Shown: positions 18,594-32,094 of the stretch, piece by piece | How positions within the stretch are numbered: the stretch's first letter is position 1 | Layout of the letters: each line of letters starts with the position of its first letter | Source: Meandrina meandrites | Taxonomy: Eukaryota > Cnidaria > Anthozoa > Scleractinia > Meandrinidae | Assembly: GCA_963693305.1 (NCBI GenBank) | Contig: OY855905.1 | Span: forward strand, 36,346,637-36,410,636 | Direction: 5' to 3' | DNA length: 64,000 bases | The notes under the pieces: model-generated | The model's database searches: none | What the model was told of the DNA's origin: nothing | Seen by the model: the letters and a program-made list of their open reading frames with translations, nothing else | Made by a program: the position numbers and the translations under genes

Positions 18594-21500
18594 GTGAGTA
18601 CCAGTTACATCAAGTGTAATTGTTTCCCCTCTTGCATGATTTTTTGGAACGAGTATGGTGCATGTACAGTTTTATGGAGATTCTATGTTATTTGCAACTG
18701 GCAAAAGTTTACTGATAGCGATTCAAGAGGTTCGAAGTACCTGACGAGTCCGCACTAACACCAGCGCCCATAAAAATTGACAAGGATCCCATCTAGTCAC
18801 AAATGTGGTGTGCAACCTCATACGTCAAATAGCGCGCGCTAATTTCTTGGTCTAAAACTGGTCTCGATCACGAAAGGTATACAGGAGGTCTAAATCTTGA
18901 ATTTCTGTGAAATTTTCTCTTTTTATGTATTCTCTTGTAAGTTTTAAATTTTATTCTGGCCAAATTTCGAGATTTTTTCGCAGCTTTTTAAATTACTTCT
19001 CGGTAGTTATGACGCCATGTTTTAGAAACCCTTCATTTTGTTGTCCGTTTAGCTTCTATTTGCTTACAAATATTGCTTCAGCTGGCTGACCACGGCAAGA
19101 TAAACTGAACAAGGTTTAAGTTTGTCTCATATTGTAGTTTAGGCCATTGCCGCTTTCAGAGGTTGTGAAATAACTTTTCAAAAAAGTAAGTTGTTAACCA
19201 AAAACTAATAAAGCAATTCTTCAAATGAAACAAATTTAGAATGCAAACAGATGTCGATCCGTGGCGAATTAAGCTTCTACTTAACATCTGCCTAAATATC
19301 ATATGAAATACGTAAAAGTCCGTGAACGGAAGTTTTCAGATCTTTATTAAAACGAAAACGCTCAATAATTGAATTGATCAGTGACAATTCTGACTTTTCT
19401 GGATCGTTTAACAAGTACACGTTGAGACAAGGAATATTTCTAGCTGGTTCAAATATTTGCTAATGCAGCAATACGAATAGGCCATTTCAGTCGGATTTAC
19501 CATATTTAGCGTCTCTCCTGTTTAAGCGCTGCCCGAAATAAGTGCCGTGTATGAGATAAAAATTAAAATATATTAAATAACTGCTGCGCTTAAGCATTAA
19601 GCACCGCCCATCTCTATAACATCTCGTCGGCTGTCGTCGCTTATTTAAAGCACTTAAACTCTGCATCAGCGTTTATTCAATATAACAATAGAGTTTATGT
19701 AATTCGCGGGCGTAAATATGTTTTTGGCCCAACTCAGGGTCATTTTAGCTCTGAGCTCTAAGGAAAGACAAAAACATATTTACGCCCAAGAGCATCAACT
19801 CTATTTCTATTATAATAATTTCTGAGGGCATTCAGGAAAGGAATCAAAACAGTAAGCGAATTTATCTTGAACACTGCCGACGTCGAGTCGTCATTTATTT
19901 CTGATTGAAAACCATGCAGGCTTATAAAAGTTTACAAAACTCGGCAGGAAACCGCAAAATTACTCAAAAAAATCTTTGTTCTAAAGTTCTCTTGAAAAGG
20001 AAATTACAGAATTCTATAGAAAGCGAATAATATTCGTCATTGAAATGTGTTAAAATGAATCGTGTTGCAGGCTAAAACGGCAGTTTGGCATGAAATTAAG
20101 TCTAAGCGAGATTCGTTCGTTCGCTCGACGAAAACAAACTTTCATTCACATTGCTGCTGGATTCTTCTTCGAGTTTCTGTAATTCTTCTTCATCAAACTG
20201 AGAAGACTGAGAATCTGCTTCCCCGTTAGGTTTTCCAGTAATTTTGTCGTTGTAAAGCTCAATAACAGTTTGTAGTTGCAGATGCCAGCGCCACGACTCA
20301 AATTCAAATTCAGAGTGCTGCCAGCCAGCAAGAAAACGGCGCGAACAATTAAATGGTATTCAGTTCTGATTGGCTGGCTAAGTTATTTACTTGTTTCTGA
20401 TTGGTCCACGCTGAATTCGCCATTTTAGCCTGCAAAATACGCCGCAATGCCCGATGAAATAATTATAATGAGGCTCGCACCCAGCTTTGTCCCCAGGCCA
20501 CTTCGTGCTATGCAAGTGAGCGGAGGAGGCTTGGAAACGAGTGCAGTCGCGCGTTCTCAGGCGAATTCTCGCGACAAGCATCCCAGCTCGCCGGCGACGA
20601 CTGGGAACAAGGCTGGCCTACACCATGATGCAGCTAGCTGACTCCGATCAGAAATGATGATTGACATTTTAATTGCTTTTTGGTTGCTGTTGTTGCTTTT
20701 TAGTAAAGAAAAGGGTGGTTATGTTTTACTCGAAACGACTTTTTCCGGCGAATTTTTGACAGGATCAATAATAAGCGACTTCCTTGAAAGAAAAAAACAA
20801 AAACAAACCGCTGTCCTTAAATAAGCACTGCTTAAAAAAAGTCAAAAACTTTAATAAGCGCCACGATTAAAGTAACGTCCCGTGGGTTTTTCTAGCTGTC
20901 CGTTTAAGAGTGTTTTCGGATCAAAGTAGATGCAGTACCTGAATTCCTGACGAGTTTCACCTACCGAGTTGCAGCCAAGGAAGGACCCCTTACGTTTTCA
21001 TTCCGAGATTGAATGTCAGTTTCTCATCACGTTTTTCTGAAAGTGAAAGCCGAAGAGCAAAAATGACTTGTGTTCATATCTTTAGATATAAACTTTTTAT
21101 TTAGAAGCTCAAATGTTTATTATTTTGTTGTTTTGTTTTTATCATTTATTTCATCCATACTATCGTAATTTCTTCTTTGATTGTTAGTTTAGTTTTCATT
21201 ATAAAATACTTGACCAACACAATAGGGCAAATACGTAAAAGTACGAAAATACCTCGAAGCGTTCCGAAGCATGCCAAGGAAAAATTAATTGAAATATTTT
21301 TAGTGTCTATTGCAATAGGTGATGGAAGCAATAAGTTAAAGATGATGTTGTAGAAGACGAAAAATATTCTTGACTCTCTACTCATTGCAAATGTTTACGA
21401 AGATGAACCGACGTTTTGCTAAAAAAATACGAACATTTCTGAAGACTAGTAAACCTTTCTGAACATAATTTATTTCTTCTCTTATTTTGGGCATTTTTTT

Positions 21501-21603
21501 CATTGTTTTGTTACATGTATTTCAATCTTGACACGGTGGACTTTTACTAGGAACTATGTTCGAAACTATCTAAATAATTTCGAATATTTCGTGTTTTCCA
21601 TAG
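18594..21603 (+). other. Gene C intron 1 (3 kb)
   Basis: No coding exon is recognised between the PAN-like and EGF exons, although the phase mismatch suggests one could be hiding here. It contains an inverted-repeat unit at about 19685-19805, with GGGCGTAAATATGTTTTTG facing CAAAAACATATTTACGCCC, and a GC-richer block at about 20440-20640 with no identified domain. Confidence 0.4.
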
Positions 21604-21722
21604 TCCTTGTGAAAGTTTTCCTTGTCAGCACGGTGGAACCTGCCGAGCACTTTACGAGACAGATGACTACAACTGCACTTGTACACAAGACTACACCGGC
21701 AGAAACTGTGACACGCGCTTCG
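21604..21722 (+). CDS. Gene C exon: EGF domain
   Basis: This 119-nt exon (needs phase 2 in, leaves in phase 1) encodes PCESFPCQHGGTC and CTCTQDYTGRNCDTRF with six cysteines. Donor GTGAGT is strong. It has no D-x-D-E-C calcium motif, unlike the EGFs of genes A and B. Confidence 0.8.
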
Positions 21723-22024
21723 GTGAGTATCGTCGGTCTTTCGCCTTATGTTCTCTATATAATCGTCTGAATTTTGCCAGACTAAAAAACAAATTAAACA
21801 AACAAACAAAATTATTATTTTTGTCTATTTGCAAATGCACAAATACGGCTACATTCACTGCTTTTTACAACATGCACTACTTCCTGCAAAAGCTTTCGTC
21901 ATCTTTATGGCCTAATAACTAATTTATTATCTTGATGTCATGTCGAGGTTCGTTTAAATTCAACGTGAATAGCAAAGACAATCACTCCGTTTTTCATAGC
22001 ATTTTTTTTTTCTTATTTCTCAAG

Positions 22025-22116
22025 TACCACTTGCCATATCCTGCAAGAAGCACTACACATCGGGATTGACCTCCAGTGGAACCTACTACCTAAGTGTGTC
22101 AGGGCATTCTTTCCAG
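22025..22116 (+). CDS. Gene C exon: start of fibrinogen-related domain
   Basis: This 92-nt exon (phase 1 to 0) encodes ISCKKHYTSGLTSSGTYYLS and ends HSFQ. It matches the 92-nt exons of genes A and B in length and phase. Confidence 0.8.
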
Positions 22117-22405
22117 GTAAGAAAAGTGATTTCTATTACAGTGCCCTTGTTTATTAACAGTTACACTTCCAACAAAACCAATATCTTCTGTTTGAAATGG
22201 ATATAGTCGAAGGCGTGACTTGGTAGTTGTCTTCTCAGCAAAAAGAGAAGCAACATCGTTCTTTTTATCATTTTTTGGGTTAGGGATGCCAGAACGAGAT
22301 ATCAGTGGTTTTTTTTTCATCCTTATGCTACGAAAACTACAAATTGTACTGTGTATAGAAGATTGACTGCGATTCATATGATTATTTCATCTTTGATGCT
22401 ATTAG

Positions 22406-23037
22406 GTATATTGTGACATGTCATCTAACGGTGGTGGTTGGACTCTCATCTCGCGCTTCTCCAATGCTGACAGTGCAAACTGGATGCAGCCCAACGGCAG
22501 CTGGTGGTATGACCGCACTTCTGCTAACGGCAACGTTACCAGTCCATCAGATAACTACGACATGATATCACCCACCTTCTGGCGTGTCACAGGCAATTAT
22601 ATCAAAATAACCCGGAGTGGTGACAGCTCTAACACAGCCTTGTTATACACCAGCAGCTGCACTGGTGGGAAAACCTTCAGAAGCTTTATAACAAGTTTGG
22701 CAACTTTAGACATGGCACTGTGTGGAACAGCGACTCATGCCGAGGATCCTGCTACTCGTACCATGGGGGAAATTATTCATCCACAGTTGGTTTCGGTTCA
22801 GCGGAATGTAACGGCAGTCTTCAAAGCAGTAATTACCTGTCATTCTGGTGTGACTGGAGTGATGGTGACGGAGCCGTGATGATGATTGGTGGTGGAGGTG
22901 ATTCATGCAGGAGGGCAGATCATGGCATTGGCATCACAGAGGAAAATGAGGCTAAGTTCTCCGAAAGTCAAGAGAATGATTTTGGTGATGATGGCAACAA
23001 CCCTTCCAGTTATTCTCTCAATCTGTGGATGAAATAG
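22406..23037 (+). pseudogene. Gene C terminal exon: fibrinogen-related domain, frameshifted
   Basis: The frame starts VYCDMSSNGGGWTLISRF and runs well to FRSFITS. There the good reading jumps by one base to a second frame carrying [32 protein letters not shown] and SYSLNLWMK before the stop at 23037. Paralogous exons in A and B cross this point in one frame. The jump lies in ACAAGTTTGG (22691-22700), consistent with loss of one T. Confidence 0.8.
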
Positions 23038-23122
23038 CTTGGTTTTATTGATCTATCAGCTACACTGATCTTTTAGATGCTAGAAAACACTAAAGAATTT
23101 TGTGTAAATGTAGTTATAAAAA

Positions 23123-23410
23123 CCATAGTCAATAGAGGGAAATGGCTATGAAGCCCGGCAAACATCAAAAGAGCAAACAAAGAGACCAAGATTAAAGTTG
23201 GAAGGTCCATGACAGTGCACGTCTTTTGTTTTGTGCTCATACACTATGTATGAATTACGTAATCACAATGTTTTTATTGGTTAGTTACATGAACACACGT
23301 AACCATCATTTGTATTTTGTCAGGTTTTGTGCACTGTCAACCCCCAAAATTGCGAACAAAAACCTATAACAAAGAACTTTGCCGGGCTTAATAACCCTTG
23401 GTTAACTATG
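23123..23410. mobile_element. MITE-like element downstream of gene C
   Basis: CATAGTCAATAGAGGG at the left faces CCCTTGGTTAACTATG at the right. Matching AGCCCGGCAAA/TTTGCCGGGCT and TGACAGTGCAC/GTGCACTGTCA pairs lie inside. No coding region. Confidence 0.55.
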
Positions 23411-23596
23411 TAAAAACTGGTCATAGTATATTGCAATTTCTGAGTTTTGATTAGTTTACAGGCCATGGTATCTGAGCTCATATGCCATGGACTACAAATA
23501 TGGTAGATGTACGCGTCCGCGAGAACAACCGGGGAGCTCAAATATTGCAATACTTTGAGTGCTTTTAATAAAACAATTATTCTACTCGCGCATATG

Positions 23597-23602
23597 ATGA
23601 TT

Positions 23603-23665
<63 letters not shown>

Positions 23666-23818
23666 AAAAGCCCCAACTAGCAGGAGGCAGACCATGCATT
23701 TGGCTATTTACAAGAGTATTCGAGGAGTGAACCAGTTGGTGATTAGAATGGGATTTAAACCCGCGACTCCGGATTTCAATTTGAGCGCTTTAACAGCTTG
23801 GTCATGCTGCCTCGGTTA
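23597..23818 (-). mobile_element. tRNA-derived SINE with an (ATC)n tail
   Basis: On the minus strand the head near 23818-23750 shows a tRNA-like A box (TGACCAAGCTGTTAAAGCG) and B box (GGGTTTAAATCCC). A short body follows and then a pure (ATC)n tail of about 70 bp at 23597-23666. Head plus simple repeat tail is the layout of a SINE rather than of a functional tRNA gene. Confidence 0.6.
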
Positions 23819-25820
23819 GCCACGCTTCCTCCAAAAATCGACCGTACGTTCTTTTCCATTGGTAGTATGTCGGATTTTGTTCTTTATTTGAGCGTTCAAT
23901 CATATAAGTAATGGCGATTGAACAGAGGGAGTACACGATTACTCTATGAATTGTGCAACCCTAGTAGGTCCAATTGTCAATAAATCGCACCTACAACAAA
24001 CGTCGAGGTTAGGAAGTGTGACAGAAACTATTTTTAGTGAGACAGCAAGAAAGAACCTTTTTAAATGTACCTAGTTGACGCGAGAATGACGTAATGATGG
24101 TATCCAAATACAGGTTAGACTGCAAGCAGTCGTTTTTTCTCTTAAATCGTAAACAAGCGTTTATCAAAATGCGCGAAGTGCCAATCGTCTCTCCCCAGTG
24201 TCACTCTCCGTCTTGGCATTGGCTCCAGACCTCTCGTTTGAAGACCGAGCATGTTCGTAAAACATGTGACTGTTTTGCAGTTTTTTAATTACAGCTATTC
24301 AATTTGAAGTTGTTCAAATCTGGATACCTGTAATTAGACACCCACTTGATCGCGCTCTAACTACGTAACGAAATAAGCGCGCGGGAAACCAATGAGAAAC
24401 GAGAATTTTGTTATTGGTTGAATTATCACCAGCTGGAATTGTTTAGTTTTGTATCTCAATACGCGCATTAAAAGAAAAAACTTCAAAATCACTACAAGTT
24501 ATTTCGTTTCTCTGAAATCGGTTTACTTAAGCCCCTCGCAGGCGTGGATCCAGGAAAAATAGTGACCGTTTTTCAATAACACGAACGCCAAAGGCGTGAG
24601 CTGTTAGCGGTTTGGCGTGTATGTTCCTCCAAAAAAAAAAATAGATTTTGGCTCCCTGAAGTGACATGAGTAGGTATTTTGAGTCACCCATTTTCCTTGG
24701 ATGTGGATAATTTCGTCAATATAAATTTCCACATTGTAATGATTTCGGAAAAACTCTAAAACTAAAAATGATTTAAAAAAACTGACTGATTTCCGTAAAA
24801 CGGTGGAAACCGGTTTGGATTCGCACCTGCCTCGCACTTTTCGCACAAAATACGCATAGTAATGATCTTTCTTAGAAACTTGTTTTCCCACATGTTTTAG
24901 CATTTTCGGGTTGTTTTATGTTATCGATTTGGGAAATTAAAGTTTAGATTCGAATAGTTCTTCGGTTTTAAACTTAACTTCTTTCTACTGGATTTTGATT
25001 AAGATTAAAACATTTTCTTTAAGTTACATTTATATGTCCACGTATTTACATTACTCCCTTAGATTCCTATAGTTCAGATATTCTCAAAATACAAATTTTT
25101 GCCAAGTAAACTAACTAGCCGAATTTAACTTTTTTTTTGTTTGAGAGGTTTTGGACAGCTGAATTACCTCTGCGAATTTTCTTTTAAATGTATTTGAAGC
25201 GGTTCTTGTAAAATCGCATTAATTCAATAACGACAGTTTAAATACAAGACAATTTAATAATTGTTTGATTTAGATTGTCTTTGAGTTGAGTTGTAGCCTC
25301 GTTGAGGACACCAATAAAGTTCATTATGAGAAAGAGCGCCCTGTTCATCTTAATATGAGACAAGATCATTTCTATTGATGGCTGGAGAGGGGTGGAGGGG
25401 GTGGGGAATTCTTTTCGTGGGTTGACGCTCGTTATAAATTAAGACACGCAATAGCTGTAAAGGTAGGCTGGGGTTTTCTGAAACGCCCTGAAACACGTTG
25501 ATTCTACAAATTCATCTTGAGAGTCTTGATCCCTCGCACGATTCTAGCACATTTCTTTGGCGCACTGTGTTGCTCTGAAGAAAATAAAAAGGTAAATTTC
25601 TCAGGGTTAAATTAAGCAGGATACCAAAAGCACCGTTTGTGAAATACCAACACACGCTAATTGTGCGCGTAAGCTTTTGAATTTCTTTGCATATGAAGGA
25701 ACTGTTTCGTCCGATACCGAGCTTATCTAAATTTTCTCAAAACAATGTTTAATCATAAGTTAATAAGTATATTTTTCTATACGTTGATTCAGTTGTTTCG
25801 GCTTATTTAGCGAGTTTCAG
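23819..25820. other. Intergenic stretch, nothing recognised
   Basis: I see no coding exon, clear element boundary or RNA gene here. The open frames present are short and lack recognisable domains. Confidence 0.4.
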
Positions 25821-26021
25821 ATATGTCCAGGATTGAACGCTAATGAGGTGCATGTTTTTTATGAAAGGCGTCACAAAGTGTCCTCATTAATAAAAGTTCA
25901 CCAAAACACACCAAATTCTGTCAAATATGAAATCATATGGGAATGTCAAATAACCCAGACAGACATGAAGTACCTATTAAACAATACTTGGTTCGATCCT
26001 GGACATAAGTGGCGAGTTTGA
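25821..26021 (+). CDS. Orphan exon-like module, function unknown
   Basis: After a TTTCAG acceptor there are 66 open codons beginning [19 protein letters not shown] and ending WFDPGHKWRV before TGA. A diverged copy occurs in the gene A intron (8889-10640), where similarity starts at exactly the same acceptor and upstream sequence is unrelated. That pattern fits a real terminal exon rather than a repeat. The other exons of the gene were not found; it lies between genes C and B. Confidence 0.4.
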   Translation: MCPGLNANEVHVFYERRHKVSSLIKVHQNTPNSVKYEIIWECQITQTDMKYLLNNTWFDPGHKWRV

Positions 26022-28829
<2,808 letters not shown>

Positions 28830-29274
28830 GTAGTGTTAGTTGCTGGCAAAAATCCACTATTGAAAACTTATAATCTGTCAGGTGACGGGCTTTAAACATC
28901 GTCGGTCCTTTTTCGTAACATAAAACGAGACAGTCTTTGTAGGATTAAAACATATGCCCAGGCCCATGCCCTCCATAATTTTCATAAATGAATTGTATCA
29001 TTTCCACTTAAGTAAGCTGATCAAATTCAATGTTCTCGGGACCTTAACTCTTCATCAGTTCAAATATTGTTGGTACTTTTTTCCTTTATCCCGACAGGAT
29101 GAAATTACAGATTCTTACTCGCCCCTACCCGGACAAAAATAAAGAGAATATTGTTTTTGATCACTTCCGAAGGGAGGTGTTTTAAAGGACACTTCTCTGG
29201 GAACATGCGTCAGAAGTATAAACTTGTGAAAAAGTTGGAACTCTTGTTACTGCAGTCTGTAATCTCACTGCAAA
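28830..29274 (+). promoter_or_regulatory. Gene B 5' flank with blocks shared by other copies
   Basis: It shares CTGGCAAAAATCCAC and AAGCTGATCAAATTC with 16440-16800. It shares GGGAGGTG and a block ending CTGCAAAATGA with the start of gene D. A promoter would be expected here, but no clear TATA box or start site is evident. Confidence 0.35.
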
Positions 29275-29347
29275 ATGAAAGTGTTCCCAGGTGCTCAACT
29301 GTTGGCTGTGCTTTTGTTTTTGTGCAAAATCTCAGTTTTGGTTGAAG
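29275..29347 (+). CDS. Gene B exon 1: signal peptide
   Basis: The ATG at 29275 opens MKVFPGAQLLAVLLFLCKIS, a classic leader with a Leu-rich core, and the exon ends in phase 1 at GAAG|GTAAGG. The gene D exon at 60007 starts the same way but is 30 nt shorter. Confidence 0.85.
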
Positions 29348-29581
29348 GTAAGGCCATGATTAGTATTCTAAATGGAATTTTTTGTTCGATGTTCAGCCAG
29401 AGTTAAAAATAAATTGTTGCAGGTTCGCACCAGAACACAACTTTCAGAGACCGGTTGTCGCCATGGACGTTTAGTTTTAAGCTTGTTTTAAGTTTAACTT
29501 ATACCCGATCGAAATAAAGGTGTACAACTGGTATAATTGGGGCTATGTTCAAAGTTTGATTGTTTTTGGTTTACGTTTTAG

Positions 29582-29940
29582 GACAAGTTCTGGTCCAAAC
29601 TGGAAAGGTCAACTTCACGGTGGCTCATCCAGACTTCCTTTATTGCACGACCGTGCAATATCCTCGTGCATTTCCTAGTTCTAGAAATGTACGTGTCCTT
29701 GCATCCATTAGTCATGGAAATGAATATGCTAGTGTTCATGATTCAGCAGTTGTATGGGCGTCGGACGTGACACAGAGCAGTTTCCGTGTATGTGTGTTGG
29801 AGTCGGGACTTGGTACAAATGGATCAGCTACCGTGAACTGGATTGCGTTTCGAGGCACACCCTCTGGAATGCTGGACGGCGCCGCCTCCTTCAGTACATT
29901 CACCAGCGGGACAAAATGTGAAAGAGTTAACTTTGCACAG
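29582..29940 (+). CDS. Gene B exon 2: H-type lectin module 1
   Basis: A 359-nt exon holds one whole module. It shows VNFTVAHPDF, RNVRVLASISHG, SSFRVCVLESG and the closing VNWIAFRG. These are the alternating hydrophobic strands and terminal W-[IL]-A of the H-type lectin fold (Helix agglutinin, discoidin C-terminal type). Confidence 0.85.
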
Positions 29941-31058
29941 GTATGACTTTGATTTCTATCATATCCATTGAACGCGAAGGAATTCACGTTTCGGGGGCGG
30001 GGGGGGGGGGGGGGGGGGGGGTTTCTAAGATTTTATGTCTATTTAAAAACCATGGGTCACCCACCTCATCTGTTCCTGCCTGTCCATCAATTATCTATCA
30101 ATATTAAATAAACAAAAGAGAGAAATAAAAAGGGAGATTGTACTGAATTAAGCTCTTTGGATTCGACTTAACGTTTGATCTCATGTGCAGAAGTAGTGGC
30201 GTCTGCAAAACGTTTACAGTAAATATATATTTGTTTATTTTAAACTCAATAAAAAAAGCTTACATTTTACCCTTGTGACGATACCTATTCAATTAGTTGG
30301 GACCATTGCAACTAATCGGGGTTTTCTTTGTAGCGTAGCTTAGTTTTACTTCCAAAATTGCTTCCGGCTACTAAACGTCCTCTTTATTGAGGATCACAAA
30401 CGTTCGGCCACCTCCCCATTAAAGCAAAACAACAGCTCGCAACATTATCTTCTTTCACTTTCGTTAACTGTTTTACCACGTGTGAATCAGAAAAAATGTT
30501 GATCTCGATGCGCTCCTTGTAAATTGTTTTTTTTTTTTACTTCCAACAAGTAAGACTCCGTAGTTTATCTTGTTTTGTTCGTGCATTTGGTTACCTGTAT
30601 TAATTTTTCAAAGATAAACTAATGCAACTAAACATATATCTTCCAATGTACAACTATAAAAATAAATCTCTTTATGGAGGAGAGGGGTTGAGATTATTAC
30701 AAGAGGAGTGGGGAAATAAAATGGGTTGAGTAGGTTGTGTGGTTATTGCTTATGTTTATAAATCCGTGTCGGATTATTTTTTGATTTGTTTTCTCAACTC
30801 TGATCTGTGTTACTACAACGTCTTTTACTTTCGGCAATTGGAATCGGTTGATTTTCTATTATCTGATTATGTCAATTTGGGTGTTGTTAAAAGTTAATAA
30901 TCCCATTCAGATAGTTTGGTACGTTATTTTCCTAGCTCTGATAGCGTGACAATTGTTAGCCTTCTTAAACCGAATGCCTATACAAAGGTATAATGTCAAA
31001 CCTGAAAAATTTGTTAATCCGGCTAAATGTAAACAAGTTTCTTTTCCTTCCATTGCAG
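29941..31058 (+). other. Gene B intron 2
   Basis: The 1.1-kb intron contains the poly(G) run and otherwise AT-rich sequence with no recognised element or gene. Confidence 0.6.
29999..30021 (+). repeat. Poly(G) run of 23
   Basis: An uninterrupted run of G lies in gene B intron 2, 58 bp after the donor. It could form G-quadruplexes and is prone to assembly error. Confidence 0.9.
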
Positions 31059-31223
31059 CGCTTTTCTTCTCTTCCAAAAGTTCTCGCCACAGTACGTCAC
31101 TCTTTCAGCAACAAGCCACAGGACGCCATGAATATCTGGATAGAAGAGCTGAAGGAAGATTATTTCAGTTTCTGCCTCCGAGAAGTAAAAACATTTGACG
31201 GCAAGCATCAAAATTTACAAGTG
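31059..31223 (+). CDS. Gene B exon 3: H-type lectin module 2
   Basis: A 55-codon exon (phase 0 to 0) encodes RFSSLPKVLATVRHSF, IWIEELKEDYFSFCLREV and LQV, to be joined to DWLAFAR in the next exon. Strong acceptor TTGCAG and donor GTGAGT. Confidence 0.85.
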
Positions 31224-31425
31224 GTGAGTTTTCACAGAAAACATTAGGTTTAATAACATATCACAGACAATTATGAAAAATACTTGTGACTATGTCACTC
31301 TCCGTTCTTTTATTCGTAAGTGGTTAAGTCCAGTCGTACAGCAAAAGTATTACTGAAACGCAGTTGGATTTGAATTTCATCTAATGAAAACGATCAATAA
31401 CTTTTATGTAAAATAACTTTTCCAG

Positions 31426-31533
31426 GACTGGCTAGCATTTGCACGTGGAAGTGTCCAGCTTACATTTCAAGGAAAACTACAGTTTGAAAATGGTGGGGCT
31501 CCTTTGGAGCAGGACAATTTCGCTTTCTGCAAG
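31426..31533 (+). CDS. Gene B exon 4: H-type lectin linker beginning DWLAFAR
   Basis: A 36-codon exon (phase 0 to 0) closes module 2 with DWLAF and starts module 3 with NFAFCK. It corresponds in layout to the 37-codon DW[IM]AFEE exons later in the gene. Confidence 0.85.
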
Positions 31534-31681
31534 GTAAAACTATTTTTTTATTAAGTCTACGGCTATGATTCACAACAGAAAAGCAAAAGGAGGGACTAAA
31601 ATGTTCAACATGATAAATAGTTTGAATTATTCAGGAGTCAAAGTATCCGATCTCTAACCTTCATTTTCACTTTTTTCATAG

Positions 31682-31807
31682 ATACACAATTTTACTAATG
31701 AATTTTATGCACCTCCTGTTGTCATGGTAACAACCAATCACCTTTACGACAGCAAGAACGTGTATTCTATCAAGCCAGAGAACAATGTCCTTAACACTTG
31801 GATAGAG
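31682..31807 (+). CDS. Gene B exon 5: H-type lectin module 3, first part
   Basis: A 42-codon exon (phase 0 to 0) encodes FYAPPVVMVTTNHLYD and ends NTWIE. The next coding exon is 5.5 kb away because LINE-1 lies in the intron. Confidence 0.85.
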
Positions 31808-32094
31808 GTAAGATGTCGATTCGCTGGCAAATAATCCCCTTTTCAGTTCATCAAAAGAAAAAAAAAGATTTTCAATTGACTATTATGAGTACGCTTACAA
31901 TTCTTTAACAAAGGAAAAAATATAAAAAAAGGTACATTTCACTTAAAAAACACAAAAGACAAGATAAAAACAAGCAAACAAAAAAAGTCTAATTACAAAA
32001 AAAAAAAAAAACATCGATTACATGATTAAATGCGAGGTAGTATTGCACTATATTAAGTTAATTGTAAAAAAAAAAAAGCAAGAACTATTTCTGT

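Larger units (their letters stand above)
18225..23037 (+). pseudogene. Gene C: PAN/apple-like, EGF, fibrinogen-related gene with a frameshifted last exon
   Basis: Four exons are recognised: 18225-18593, 21604-21722, 22025-22116 and 22406-23037. Exon 1 starts with ATG, has a hydrophobic leader (VFVLLSASSFIYF) and then a cysteine-poor PAN/apple-like segment with CLLRCVKNDQCF. Next come an EGF domain and a fibrinogen-related domain. Two lesions stand out. The last exon loses one base in a T run at about 22694-22698, so a single frame cannot cover the domain. In exon 1, an Arg (CGT in ISRELLPTDKY) stands where I would expect Cys. Exon 1 ends in phase 0 but the EGF exon needs a phase-2 partner, so either an exon was missed in the 3-kb intron or there is another lesion. 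A polymorphic or assembly error cannot be excluded for the single-base shift. Confidence 0.7.

Noticed and set aside
23320..23676. 118-codon minus-strand frame with poly-Ile
   Set aside because: It translates the (ATC)n tail of the SINE.
23750..23818. tRNA gene on the minus strand
   Set aside because: A and B boxes are present, but the sequence continues into a SINE body and simple-repeat tail. I could not build a convincing cloverleaf.
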